Shown piece by piece: positions 24,066-33,097 of a stretch of 45,821 nt of DNA. The notes beneath the pieces are model-generated. The model did no database searches and was not told the DNA's origin. It was given only the letters and a program-made list of their open reading frames with translations. The position numbers were made by a program, and so were the translations under genes. How positions within the stretch are numbered: the stretch's first letter is position 1; each line of letters begins with the position of its first letter. Source of the stretch: Bacteroidota bacterium (GTDB lineage: Bacteria; Bacteroidota; Bacteroidia; NS11-12g; UBA9320); the NCBI GenBank assembly GCA_024679565.1, contig JAIBDD010000023.1, positions 1 through 45,821 on the forward strand, read 5' to 3'.

Positions 24066-25877
24066 ATGCAAAAAGGAAAAGTTTCAGTAAACACGGAAAA
24101 CATATTCCCGATTATTAAGAAGTTTCTTTATACAGACCACGAAATTTTCTTACGTGAGCTGATTTCAAACGCCGTTGACGCGTCTAACAAACTTAGAGTT
24201 CTTAGCGCTAAAGGTGAAAAAACTGGTCAAACCGATGATTTAAAAATCACGGTGTCGATTGATGAGAAAAAGAAAACGCTTAAAATCAGTGATCAAGGAA
24301 TTGGTATGACAGCCGATGAAATTGACAAATACATCAACCAAATCGCTTTTAGTGGAGCAGAAGAATTTGTAGAAAAGTTTAAAGACGATACAGAGTCTGC
24401 CAATATCATTGGTCATTTCGGACTTGGCTTCTATTCGTCGTTTATGGTAGCAGACAAGGTAGAGATAGACTCACTAAGTTTTACTGAGGGTGCTGAGGCA
24501 GCTAACTGGGTTTGTGAAGGATCAACAGATTTTAAAATCAAAAAAGGCAAACGCAAGAAGCGTGGAACGGATATCATCTTACATATCAACGAAGAATCTA
24601 AAGAGTTTTTAGAAACAGGCAAGATTCAAGGCTTGTTAAGCAAATACTGTAAGTTTTTACCGATTGAAATCGAATTTGACGGAAAAGTAATTAACAATAC
24701 AGATCCATTATGGAAGAAAAACCCTTCTGAACTTCAGGATGAAGATTATTTAGCATTTTACAAAGAGTTATATCCATTTGCGGAAGATCCTTTGTTTTGG
24801 ATTCATATGAACGTTGATTACCCGTTCAACCTAACTGGCGTACTTTATTTCCCAAAAATCAAGAAAGACATTGATCCAAACAGAAATAAAATTCAGTTGT
24901 ATAGCAACCAGGTGTTTGTGACGGACAACGTTGAAGACATTGTCCCAGAATATTTGATGTTGCTTCATGGTGTAATCGACAGCCCTGACATACCATTAAA
25001 CGTATCAAGAAGTGCGTTGCAAGCTGATGGCAACGTAAAGAAAATTACAGGCCATATTAGCAAAAAGGTAGCAGACAAGTTGAACGAGCTGTATAAGAAA
25101 GATGCAACAGACTTCGAATCGAAGTGGAGCTCTATTAACTTGTTTGTTAAATATGGTATGATAAGCGACGAGAAGTTCTATGACCGTACGAAGAAGATCT
25201 GTTTGTTAAAAGATGTGGAAGACAAGCACACCATTCTAGAAGACTATATAGAAAACATCAAAGCAAATCAAACCGACAAAGATGGCAACACCATTGCGCT
25301 ATACACATCCAACTTAGAAGACCAATTTAGCTACGTTCAGAAGGCTAAAGACAGAGGGTATAATGTTTTGTTAATGGACGAAGTGATTGACAATCATTTT
25401 GTATCTAACATCGAACAAAAACTAGAAAAGGTTCAATTGAAACGCGTTGATGCAGATACCATTGACAAACTCATTGATAAAGATGAAAAGTCGGAGTCTG
25501 TATTAAGCGAAGCTGACCTGACTGCATTGAAGGAGACTTTTGAATCAACTGTCGACAAAGAAAAATTTGCTGTTAACACTGTAGTGTTATCACCTAGTGA
25601 TGATTTCATTACCATTACACGTTCAGAGTGGGAACGACGTATGAGCGAGATGGGTGGTATGGGCGGTATGGCCATGTTTGGTCAAATGCCAGAAAAGTAC
25701 AGCGTAAGTGTGAACTCAAACCATAGCTTAGCACAAAAAGTGTTAGACACCAAAGATGAAGAGGCTAAGAAGTCGTTGTTGAACAATGCCATGGATTTAG
25801 CCAAATTGGCACAAAACCTATTAAAAGGTAAGGAGTTAAGTGACTTCATCAAAAGACAAGAAGAAAATTTAGTGTAA
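24066..25877 (+). CDS. htpG: Molecular chaperone HtpG (Hsp90)
   Basis: A 603-residue Hsp90. The N-terminal ATP-binding GHKL domain shows FLRELISNAVDASNKLR, KISDQGIGMTADEI and NIIGHFGLGFYSSFMVADK. The middle domain has the catalytic-loop region LNVSRSALQ (arginine for ATP hydrolysis) and the C-terminal dimerisation domain follows, with a Met/Gly-rich stretch (EMGGMGGMAMFG, about residues 529-540) that is a usual amphipathic client-binding region. It acts in the cytosol on stress-labile proteins. Length matches Bacteroidota HtpG. A strong terminator follows, so it is a single-gene unit. I find no TAnnTTTG element upstream, which may point to a different, heat-responsive control. Confidence 0.98.
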   Translation: MQKGKVSVNTENIFPIIKKFLYTDHEIFLRELISNAVDASNKLRVLSAKGEKTGQTDDLKITVSIDEKKKTLKISDQGIGMTADEIDKYINQIAFSGAEEFVEKFKDDTESANIIGHFGLGFYSSFMVADKVEIDSLSFTEGAEAANWVCEGSTDFKIKKGKRKKRGTDIILHINEESKEFLETGKIQGLLSKYCKFLPIEIEFDGKVINNTDPLWKKNPSELQDEDYLAFYKELYPFAEDPLFWIHMNVDYPFNLTGVLYFPKIKKDIDPNRNKIQLYSNQVFVTDNVEDIVPEYLMLLHGVIDSPDIPLNVSRSALQADGNVKKITGHISKKVADKLNELYKKDATDFESKWSSINLFVKYGMISDEKFYDRTKKICLLKDVEDKHTILEDYIENIKANQTDKDGNTIALYTSNLEDQFSYVQKAKDRGYNVLLMDEVIDNHFVSNIEQKLEKVQLKRVDADTIDKLIDKDEKSESVLSEADLTALKETFESTVDKEKFAVNTVVLSPSDDFITITRSEWERRMSEMGGMGGMAMFGQMPEKYSVSVNSNHSLAQKVLDTKDEEAKKSLLNNAMDLAKLAQNLLKGKELSDFIKRQEENLV

Positions 25878-25899
25878 ACACAACCTTTACACATACAAA

Positions 25900-25928
25900 A
25901 GCCTCAACAGATGTTGGGGCTTTTTTTT
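25900..25928 (+). terminator. Rho-independent terminator after htpG
   Basis: AGCCTCAAC pairs with GTTGGGGCT around the loop AGAT (nine pairs, one G-T), followed by eight T residues. It begins 23 bases after the htpG stop. Confidence 0.9.
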
Positions 25929-25974
25929 GTAACTATCAATTGTCAATTATTCATCGTTAATTAAGCCCGAATCC

Positions 25975-25982
25975 TATATTTG
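25975..25982 (+). promoter_or_regulatory. Putative -7 element of the S9D peptidase operon
   Basis: TATATTTG matches TAnnTTTG and ends 5 bases before the ATG at 25988. If used, the transcript would be nearly leaderless. No -33 TTG is found at the right distance. Confidence 0.4.
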
Positions 25983-25987
25983 ACATC

Positions 25988-28402
25988 ATGAAATTCCTTC
26001 ACCTCCTAATAGCCATCCTATTGTTTACTGCTGTTGACGCCCAAGAGCAACTTGACTACCAAAAACCACCAAAAGAAATTCTGGATTTAGTGGATGTAAA
26101 TAGACCCCCAACGGCCCTATTTACAACCAAAAAGGACTACATGATATTGTTGTTTCGCAACAGTTATAAATCAATTGCTGATTTGTCTCGAGAGGAGTTA
26201 AGATTGGCAGGACTTCGTATTGACCCCAAAACAAATATTGGAAGTCGAACAACATTTTACACATCCATCGAAGTAAAAAAGTTAGGCAAAAAAGAATCTG
26301 AGCCACAAGTAGTTTTGGGGCTTCCTGATAATCCTAGATTAAGTAATTTTAGTTGGTCGCCAGATGAAAGCATGATCGCCTTCACCCATACCACATATAC
26401 AGGTAACGAATTGTGGTATCTCGACGTCAAAAAAAAACAAGCCCATAAACTGACCGAATCCATCTTAAACGCCAACATGTACGGTTCGATTAATTGGATG
26501 CGTAATAACAAGTCGTTAATTGTAAAGGTTATTCCAGATTCAAGAAAGGCATTGATCGATTCGGACAACGCCATACCAACGGGCCCAATTATCTCTACCA
26601 ACAAAGGTAAAAAGGCACAGAATAGAACGTACCAAGATCTACTAAAAAACAAAACAGATGAGTTCAATTTTGAACAATTGGCAACCTCAGCTTTGAAGCG
26701 TATTGATTTAAAAGGAAATCAGGAAGATTGGCTAGAAGCCAATATGTATACAAGCATATCCTTCTCTCCAGACGGTGAATATGTGATGGTAGGAACAATC
26801 AATAAACCATTCTCCTATATTGTAACGTACCGCAGATTTCCGAGTACAACACGCATCTTCACCAAAGCGGGTAAAATGGTGGAGACCGTTTTGACCGTCC
26901 CTTTGATTGAAGACCTTCCTAAAGGATTTATGGCAACAAGAACAGGACGTAGAAGCTTTACTTGGCGAGCAGACCATCCATCTACACTCGTTTTTGCTGA
27001 AGCGCTAGACAAAGGTGACCCTGCTGTTGAAGTCGATTTTCGTGACGAAGTATTTGAGCTTCAAGCGCCATTTTCGGATAAACCACGATCTATTTGTAAG
27101 ACCATTAACCGGTATAGCGGAATAATTTGGGGCGACGCCTCCACTGCAATCGTCTCTGACTATTGGTGGAATACAAGAAACACAAAGACGTACCTAATTA
27201 ACCCGGAGACATCTAATGATAATCCGGCCATTCTTTTTGACAGAAACTATCAAGACAGATATAGCAATCCTGGGCAGTTCACACGAAAAAAAGGGAAATA
27301 TGGCCGTTATGTATTAAGCTTGGATAAAGGTCACGCTTTTCTTGTGGGTGCAGGATATAGCAAAGAAGGCCAGTTTCCGTTTTTGGATGATATACACTTG
27401 ACTACCAAAGAAACTAAGCGTTTATATGAATCTAGGTTCGGAAATAAACTCGAAAACCTTTACACGTACGACCATAAGTCGGGTACTTTAATGGTGCGCA
27501 TAGAATCAAAAAATGAATACCCAAACTATTATCTGCGGCCAATTGATTCTGATAAACCTATCACACAGTTGACCTCATTTAAGAATCCTTTCCAAAGTAT
27601 AGCTGATGTACACAAAGAGGTTGTACATTACAAAAGAGCAGATGGCTTAGACCTATCAGGCACGCTATACCTTCCTTTGGGTTACGATACCACTAAAAAA
27701 GAAAAAGTTCCAATGATTATGTGGGCATACCCACGTGAATATAAAGATAAATCGAGTGCTTCACAATCTACCGAAAACCCGAATCAGTTTACCTATCCAT
27801 ACTATGGATCGATGGTATACTGGGTAACCCAAGGGTATGCCATACTAGATGATGCTGCATTTCCAATTGTTGGTGAAGGTAAAAATGAGCCGAATGATGA
27901 TTTTAGAAACCAACTTGTTTCGAATGCAAAAGCAGGAATTGACGCCATAGACGCTATGGGCTATATCGACCGAAATCGAGTTGCCGTTGGAGGACACAGC
28001 TACGGCGCATTTATGGTTGCAAACTTGCTGTCTCACTCTGATTTGTTCGCAGCTGGAATAGCAAGAAGTGGCGCATATAACCGGACGTTGACACCTTTTG
28101 GTTTTCAGAGTGAGGAGCGCTCATATTGGGATGCCCCTAATGTATACAACACGATGTCTCCATTTATGCATGCCGACAAAATGAAAACACCCCTTTTGTT
28201 GATACATGGAGAAGCTGACAACAATTCAGGAACTTACCCACTACAAAGTGAACGTTATTTCAATGCTTTAAAGGGTTTAGGTGCTCCAGTAAGGTTGGTA
28301 ATACTGCCAAAAGAAAGCCACGGTTATGCGGCCAAAGAAAGTATTCTGCACTTGTTGTGGGAACAACATCAATGGTTAGAAGACAACGTTAAGAATAAGT
28401 AA
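25988..28402 (+). CDS. S9 family serine peptidase, glutamyl-endopeptidase-like (S9D)
   Basis: An 804-residue exported peptidase with a signal peptide (residues 1-18, ending DAQ). The N-terminal part is a beta-propeller: YQKPPKEILDLVDVNRPP opens it and LRLAGLRIDPKTN is the block found in plant chloroplast glutamyl peptidase (CGEP) and bacterial relatives. The C-terminal alpha/beta-hydrolase domain has the triad S671 (GGHSYGAFM), D744 (GEADNNSG) and H778 (ESHGYAAKES). In the relatives, cleavage is after Glu in peptides; here that is inference. It heads a tight operon with an immunity-like protein and two thioredoxin-fold lipoproteins. Confidence 0.92.
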   Translation: MKFLHLLIAILLFTAVDAQEQLDYQKPPKEILDLVDVNRPPTALFTTKKDYMILLFRNSYKSIADLSREELRLAGLRIDPKTNIGSRTTFYTSIEVKKLGKKESEPQVVLGLPDNPRLSNFSWSPDESMIAFTHTTYTGNELWYLDVKKKQAHKLTESILNANMYGSINWMRNNKSLIVKVIPDSRKALIDSDNAIPTGPIISTNKGKKAQNRTYQDLLKNKTDEFNFEQLATSALKRIDLKGNQEDWLEANMYTSISFSPDGEYVMVGTINKPFSYIVTYRRFPSTTRIFTKAGKMVETVLTVPLIEDLPKGFMATRTGRRSFTWRADHPSTLVFAEALDKGDPAVEVDFRDEVFELQAPFSDKPRSICKTINRYSGIIWGDASTAIVSDYWWNTRNTKTYLINPETSNDNPAILFDRNYQDRYSNPGQFTRKKGKYGRYVLSLDKGHAFLVGAGYSKEGQFPFLDDIHLTTKETKRLYESRFGNKLENLYTYDHKSGTLMVRIESKNEYPNYYLRPIDSDKPITQLTSFKNPFQSIADVHKEVVHYKRADGLDLSGTLYLPLGYDTTKKEKVPMIMWAYPREYKDKSSASQSTENPNQFTYPYYGSMVYWVTQGYAILDDAAFPIVGEGKNEPNDDFRNQLVSNAKAGIDAIDAMGYIDRNRVAVGGHSYGAFMVANLLSHSDLFAAGIARSGAYNRTLTPFGFQSEERSYWDAPNVYNTMSPFMHADKMKTPLLLIHGEADNNSGTYPLQSERYFNALKGLGAPVRLVILPKESHGYAAKESILHLLWEQHQWLEDNVKNK

Positions 28403-28404
28403 TA

Positions 28405-28806
28405 ATGGACATTAATAAATCTATAGAGCAATTAGAAAACCACGCGTGGGAGGAAAGAGAGAATTATTATTCTGTCACCTTAAAAAACTGTCATGATTTT
28501 AGAAAAATACCACTAAAGGATTTAACTATTAAACAAGCGGTTACACTTTTACAAAATGACATTGGATCAGAACACTTGATGCCAGTTGTGATGGAAAGGA
28601 TGCATGCTGACTTATATGAAGAAGATCCAGAAGATGGCAGTACGTTCCTTGAACACATAGATGGTTTCAAGAATGAGATGTTTCAACGGAGCTCTGATTT
28701 ATGGAAGCCCATGATGGCTTTGCTTAGAACAAGAAGAGAAGAAGTTGAGCAATACATTGGCTGGAAACGTTATGAAGATCTAATCCACAAAATGATGGGG
28801 AGATGA
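28405..28806 (+). CDS. CdiI_2-type immunity-like protein, no toxin nearby
   Basis: A 133-residue soluble protein. The pattern C..FRKIPLKDLTIKQAVTLLQNDIGSEHLMPVVMERMHADLYEEDPED resembles the CdiI_2 immunity family (a short segment after a Cys, then a helix with I(G)xxxLxPxxxxxxxxDxxxE). Known members neutralise toxins of contact-dependent growth inhibition. No CdiA, Rhs, MuF or other toxin is seen in the window. It starts 3 bases after the S9D peptidase stop and its stop overlaps the start of the next gene by four bases (ATGA), so it is translated with the redox genes. It may be an orphan immunity gene or have taken another role; family assignment is from pattern only. Confidence 0.6.
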   Translation: MDINKSIEQLENHAWEERENYYSVTLKNCHDFRKIPLKDLTIKQAVTLLQNDIGSEHLMPVVMERMHADLYEEDPEDGSTFLEHIDGFKNEMFQRSSDLWKPMMALLRTRREEVEQYIGWKRYEDLIHKMMGR

Positions 28807-29312
28807 GCCGATTACAGCAAGCCTTACTATACTTAGCAGTCCTAACTTTTGCAATACTAGGAAACAGCTGCAACCAGCAACAAACATCGAGACTCGAGGC
28901 AGTCAATTACGACCTACTGTTTGACAACATCAAGACCAACGATGGCAAGCTGTATGTCGTAAACTTTTGGGCAACCTGGTGCAAACCCTGTATGGAAGAA
29001 TTGCCTTATTTCTTGGAGGTTGATGACACCTATAACTCTAAGGACGATTACCAAATGATACTGGTTTCGTTAGATAAATCATCTGCCTTACAAACCGAAG
29101 TAAAGCGCGTTGTCCGGTCGATGCAAATAAAACCAGACGTTTTGTTGCTAGATGATGCCAAAAGAATGAATGAGTGGATTCCAGCCATAAATGATCAATG
29201 GTCTGGTTCCATACCGGCCACAGCCCTATATAAAAATGGCAAACAACTTGAGTTTCATGAAGGAAAACTCTCAAAATCTGAACTTGAAAAATTGATAAAA
29301 AAACACATATGA
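28803..29312 (+). CDS. TlpA-like thioredoxin-fold lipoprotein
   Basis: A 169-residue lipoprotein: the signal peptide ends LGNSC (lipobox cysteine about residue 23), so it is anchored to a membrane in the periplasm. The thioredoxin fold carries FWATWCKPCMEELPYF, with the redox pair CKPC (about residues 60-63), and a cis-proline context in GSIPATALYKNGK. TlpA-like proteins reduce or oxidise periplasmic thiols, for example in cytochrome maturation. It overlaps its upstream and downstream neighbours by four bases each (ATGA), which indicates translational coupling in one operon with a redoxin. Confidence 0.92.
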   Translation: MSRLQQALLYLAVLTFAILGNSCNQQQTSRLEAVNYDLLFDNIKTNDGKLYVVNFWATWCKPCMEELPYFLEVDDTYNSKDDYQMILVSLDKSSALQTEVKRVVRSMQIKPDVLLLDDAKRMNEWIPAINDQWSGSIPATALYKNGKQLEFHEGKLSKSELEKLIKKHI

Positions 29313-29995
29313 AAAACACAATCTTAGCCATACTAATCTTTGCTCTAGCTTCTTGCACGAACTCTACTTCAACGTCTGAAGATCCTATAGCACAAGAAGA
29401 TTCTACAACCGAGGTTAAATCAGAGAAAGCAGAAACGCCTGTAAAAGGATATACCATCGGCGATGAAGCAACAGATTTTAGTTTACCAAGCACCAACGGC
29501 AAAGCTGTATCGTTGGCCGATTACCCTGACGCGAAAGGTTTTATTGTGACCTTTACCTGCAATCATTGTCCTTACGCGGTAGCCTACGAACAACGCATAA
29601 TGGATTTAGATGCCACGTATGCATCGCTTGGGTATCCAGTAATTGCTATAAGCCCGAACGATACGACGGTCGTTCCTGAAGATGGTTTATCCTCTATGAG
29701 AACTAGAGCTGAAGAAAAGGGATATACATTTCCTTACCTACTAGACGAGACACAAGACATTTATCCGCAATACGGTGCAACCAAAACGCCGCACATCTTC
29801 ATACTAAACAAAGAAGAGGGAAAAAACATCGTAAAATACATTGGTGCTATAGACAACAACTACGAGGATGCAACTGATGTTACTGAACGTTATGTTGAAG
29901 ACGCAGTAAACGCTTTACTAGCCGGGAACGAAGTCGGTATAACAGAAACAAAAGCGATTGGCTGTAGCATAAAGGACAAACGTAAAACGAAATAA
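29309..29995 (+). CDS. Redoxin (AhpC/TSA-like) lipoprotein
   Basis: A 228-residue lipoprotein with signal peptide and lipobox LASC (about residues 13-16). A linker of about 30 residues is rich in Ser, Thr and Glu. The redoxin domain begins YTIGDEATDFSLPSTNGK and has FTCNHCPYAVAYEQR, giving the redox pair CNHC (about residues 79-82), followed by IAISPNDT and YGATKTPHIFILN (cis-proline). This CxxC-PYA pattern is typical of the thioredoxin family often annotated 'thioredoxin family protein' in Bacteroidota, thought to act on periplasmic disulfides or peroxides. A C-terminal Cys (IGCSIK) could be resolving. It overlaps tlpA-like gene by four bases. Confidence 0.92.
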   Translation: MKNTILAILIFALASCTNSTSTSEDPIAQEDSTTEVKSEKAETPVKGYTIGDEATDFSLPSTNGKAVSLADYPDAKGFIVTFTCNHCPYAVAYEQRIMDLDATYASLGYPVIAISPNDTTVVPEDGLSSMRTRAEEKGYTFPYLLDETQDIYPQYGATKTPHIFILNKEEGKNIVKYIGAIDNNYEDATDVTERYVEDAVNALLAGNEVGITETKAIGCSIKDKRKTK

Positions 29996-29996
29996 T

Positions 29997-30149
29997 ATGG
30001 CAGCCATTGAATGCCCTAAGTGTGGCGAAGCTCAACCACAAATTAGACGTCCAAAGAATTGGAGACAATTTTTGTGGGGAGGCAACACCTGTGCCAACTG
30101 CGGTACCGAAATGGATGCACAAGGCAGAGGAGTGAAACCCAAAAAATAA
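29997..30149 (+). CDS. Small zinc-ribbon protein (50 residues)
   Basis: A small ORF begins one base after the redoxin stop (TAATATG) and encodes 50 residues. Two knuckles, CPKCG (residues 6-10) and CANCG (residues 32-36), form a typical zinc ribbon, with a basic tail (KPKK). The central part RRPKNWRQFLWGGNT links them. Spacing and coding density suggest a real gene in the same operon, although its role is unknown; it could bind nucleic acid or be a small metalloprotein regulator. Confidence 0.75.
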   Translation: MAAIECPKCGEAQPQIRRPKNWRQFLWGGNTCANCGTEMDAQGRGVKPKK

Positions 30150-30209
30150 GTGGAGATATTGTCCATTATTCCATAAAAGTAATACTACTCTTTAACTTAA
30201 TATTTAAAC

Positions 30210-31817
30210 ATGTCAGCAATTAAACTCATAGCATTCAGTTCGCTAGAAGATAAAACACCAGTTCACAAAATTGTGTATGACCTCGACCTAGTCGTTGTGC
30301 GTTATGGAGACAATGTTTCCGTATTATATGGTCGGTGTCTTCACCGAGGCGCGTTAATGTCTGACGGATATGTTGAAGGAGACAATTTAATCTGTGGTGT
30401 GCACGGTTGGGATTATCGCGTAGATACGGGCGTGAGTGAGTACAACAATGAAGAAGTACTGTACAAATTCGTGAGTAAAATTGAAAATGACTGGGTGTAT
30501 ATTGACGAGACTGAAATCGATGACTATATAACTAAAAACCCGCAACCCTTTGATCGTGATGCCTATTTAGGTGCATACGCGGATACACACCCGGAAAGTA
30601 TAGAACCGTATACAGGATATATAAAGCAACTGGCGCAAAATGGCTTAAGTAAATTTGGACATCATGGGCCTTCAGCCTCGATTGGTGTTGATAGAAACAC
30701 CTTGCCCAAATGGGAAGACATTCAATTTTTACCAGCTCAACTCGCCTCTAGGCCTTTGCTTGATCAAGATGAAGTAATAACTAAAGCGACAATTGGTGGC
30801 AACGCTTACAAACCACTAACACTTGACATTCCTGTTTTTGTTTCGGATATGAGTTTTGGTGCTTTATCGAGGGAAGCCAAAATAGCCTTGGCGAACGGTG
30901 CCGAAGGCGCTGGCACCGGAATATGTAGCGGCGAAGGCGGAATGTTACCGTAAGAACAAGAAAACAATTCACGTTACTTCTACGAATTGGCTTCTGGTAA
31001 ATTTGGTTTTAGCTGGGAGAAGGTTAAAAAAGCGCAGGCGTTTCATTTTAAAGGTGGTCAAGGTGCCAAAACAGGTACAGGTGGTCACTTACCTGGATCA
31101 AAAGTTACAGAAGAAATTGCTGACGTTCGCGGTTTAAACGTTGGAGAAACAGCCATATCCCCTGCGGCCTTTCCAGATCTAATTACCGCTGAAGATTTTA
31201 AATCATTTGCAAATGAAGTGCGTGACCAAACAGGTGGAATTCCAATTGGATTCAAGATTGCAGCAAGTCATATTGAAGCGGACATTCAGTTTGCGCTTGA
31301 CGTTGGCGTAGACTACATCATTTTGGATGGTAGAGGTGGCGGAATTGGCTCCGCTCCCACTATTTTACGAGACAACATTAATGTACCTACAATACCAGCC
31401 TTGGCACGAGCAAGAAAGTATTTGGACCAACAAAACAGAGGAGACGTTACGTTGATTATAACAGGAGGTCTAAGAGTTCTAGAAGACTTTGCCAAAGCAT
31501 TAATGCTCGGTGCAGACGCTATTGCAGTTTCCAATTCTGCATTGCAGGCAAATGGTTACTTAGGTATGCGTGCGTATGGCTCGAATAATTGCCCCGTAGG
31601 TATTGCTACACAAAAAGAATCACTCCGTAGTAGATTGATTATAGACGCTTCTGCACAACAGTTGACTAATTTCTTCGACGCAAGCACTGACTTGGTCAAA
31701 GTAATAGCACGTTCGTGTGGTTACGACAACATTACTAAGTTTAAACACAGTGACCTTTCTACTTTGTCATGCAAAATGCATCAACTAACTGGCATTCAGT
31801 ATGCTGGGGTAATGTAG
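30210..31817 (+). pseudogene. Rieske-ferredoxin / FMN-binding glutamate synthase fusion, interrupted by one stop
   Basis: A 535-residue reading frame broken once, at codon 248 (TAA at 30951-30953). The N-terminal Rieske-type 2Fe-2S domain has CLHRGALM and CGVHGWDY (about residues 44-75), the Cys-His pairs of the cluster. The rest is the FMN/3Fe-4S part of glutamate synthase: FVSDMSFGALSREAKIALANGAEGAG, GGQGAKTGTGGHLPG, YIILDGRGGGIGSAP and NNCPVGIATQ. The stop replaces the Glu that normally follows GMLP in GMLPEEQ, one base change from GAA. No other lesion is seen. Without readthrough only the Rieske part and a piece of the synthase would be made; a sequencing error is possible. A terminator overlaps the end. 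Confidence 0.85.
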
Positions 31818-31839
31818 CACAGCCCCATTACCTTTTTTT
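31808..31839 (+). terminator. Rho-independent terminator overlapping the glutamate-synthase stop codon
   Basis: GGTAATG (31808-31814) pairs with CATTACC (31826-31832), with a loop that contains the stop TAG, followed by seven T residues. Confidence 0.8.
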
Positions 31840-31938
31840 ATCACATCGTTTTTGTTAAAAAATGACAATGTTAGAAATACGTTCGAACCTAATCTTTATT
31901 TAAGCGTTTATTAATCAATCACATCCACTAAAAACTGA

Positions 31939-32922
31939 ATGTACATAAATCGTAAATACGGGTTTTGGATGACCTTTAATTGGTCTAAAATGCCATTCAT
32001 CTATGGCTTTGCTTACTTCTTTGTGATAAGCCTTATATCCTACCTTTTAAACTTTTATATCGCGGTTCCATGGCAACCGATATCAATTATTGGTATTGCA
32101 GTGGCATTCTATCTTGGCTTTAAGAACAATAGCTCGTACGATCGTACTTGGGAGGCGCGAAAAATATGGGGTAGCATTGTAAACAACAGCCGAACATTTG
32201 GTGCAGCCGTGGTTACGTTTGTGCAAGGCGAGAAAGCCGAAGATATTCATAAAGAGCTAATATATAGGCACATAAGTTGACTTAGCTCCTTGCGACACCA
32301 ATTGAAGTTGAGCAGACCATGGGAGCATGACGTAAGGTTAAATGAGAAGTATGCACCCACCGTGTGTGAAGATTATTTCGTTCAATTGGAAGACGATTTG
32401 AAACCGTTTTTAGCACAACACGAAATGGAATACATCGAGAACAAAACCAACGGTGCGACTCAAATTCTTAAAATCCAATCCATACGCTTACAAGAGTTAA
32501 AAGACCAAGGCTATTTTGAAGACTTCCGACATATGGAATTTCACACCTTGATTACAAGTTTTTATGCGGATCAAGGAAAATCAGAACGGATTAAAAACTT
32601 CCCTTTCCCCCGACAGTATGCGTCAACAGCCATTTGGCTGACCTTCGTTTTTTGTGCCTTTGTGCCATTTGGGTTACTCGACATATTTAAAAAGCTAGAT
32701 TCTTGGATGTACTGGCTCGGTCCATTTATCTCTGGCCTTATTATTTGGATTTTCTTTTTGATGGAGAAAATTGGGGATTATTCAGAAAATCCGTTTGAAG
32801 GAACCTACAATGATGTACCGATTACTTCAATAGCACGTGGAATAGAAATTGATCTTCGTGAAATGATTGAAGATGACAACATACCTGGCCCTACGCCTTC
32901 TGAGAATGGATTTTTAATGTAG
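31939..32922 (+). pseudogene. Bestrophin-family anion channel, interrupted by one stop
   Basis: A 327-residue frame broken once, at codon 114 (TGA at 32278-32280). Family hallmarks are present on both sides: the start YINRKYGFWMTFNWSKMPF, FYLGFKNNSSYDRTWEARKIWGSIVNNSR, then after the stop LRHQLKLSRPWEHDV and RQYASTAIWLTFVF...PFGLLD, ending EIDLREMIEDDNIP. Homologues carry Trp where the stop falls (RHIAWL-like), so the change is probably TGG to TGA. Bestrophins are pentameric, chloride-conducting inner-membrane channels. The downstream ORF would lack the first membrane part, so the gene is likely broken unless the base is an error. Both halves keep intact reading frames, which argues for a recent event. 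Confidence 0.85.
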
Positions 32923-33097
32923 GCAGTTAGGATTTAGCCATCAGGCTATAGAGAAGAGAACATAGAATAGAGAATAGATACTTGATTTAACCGTAATCTC
33001 TTAAGTTGAGATATTTGAGTTAAATTCATCACACCCTGTTGACCTTGACTTTTTAATTAAACATTAAACATTCAAGATTAAAAAATACCGTAGCCTT

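Noticed and set aside
31939-32922. Recoding of TGA as tryptophan or selenocysteine
   Set aside because: TGA serves as a normal stop elsewhere in the window (for example at 28804-28806 and 23335-23337), TGG is used for Trp throughout, and the position is not a Cys or redox site. Point mutation or sequence error is simpler.
32923-33097. Regulatory RNA or small gene between the bestrophin and tspO genes
   Set aside because: There is a small hairpin (TAGCC/GGCTA) and a purine-rich run, but no T-run, promoter consensus or coding frame that I can support.
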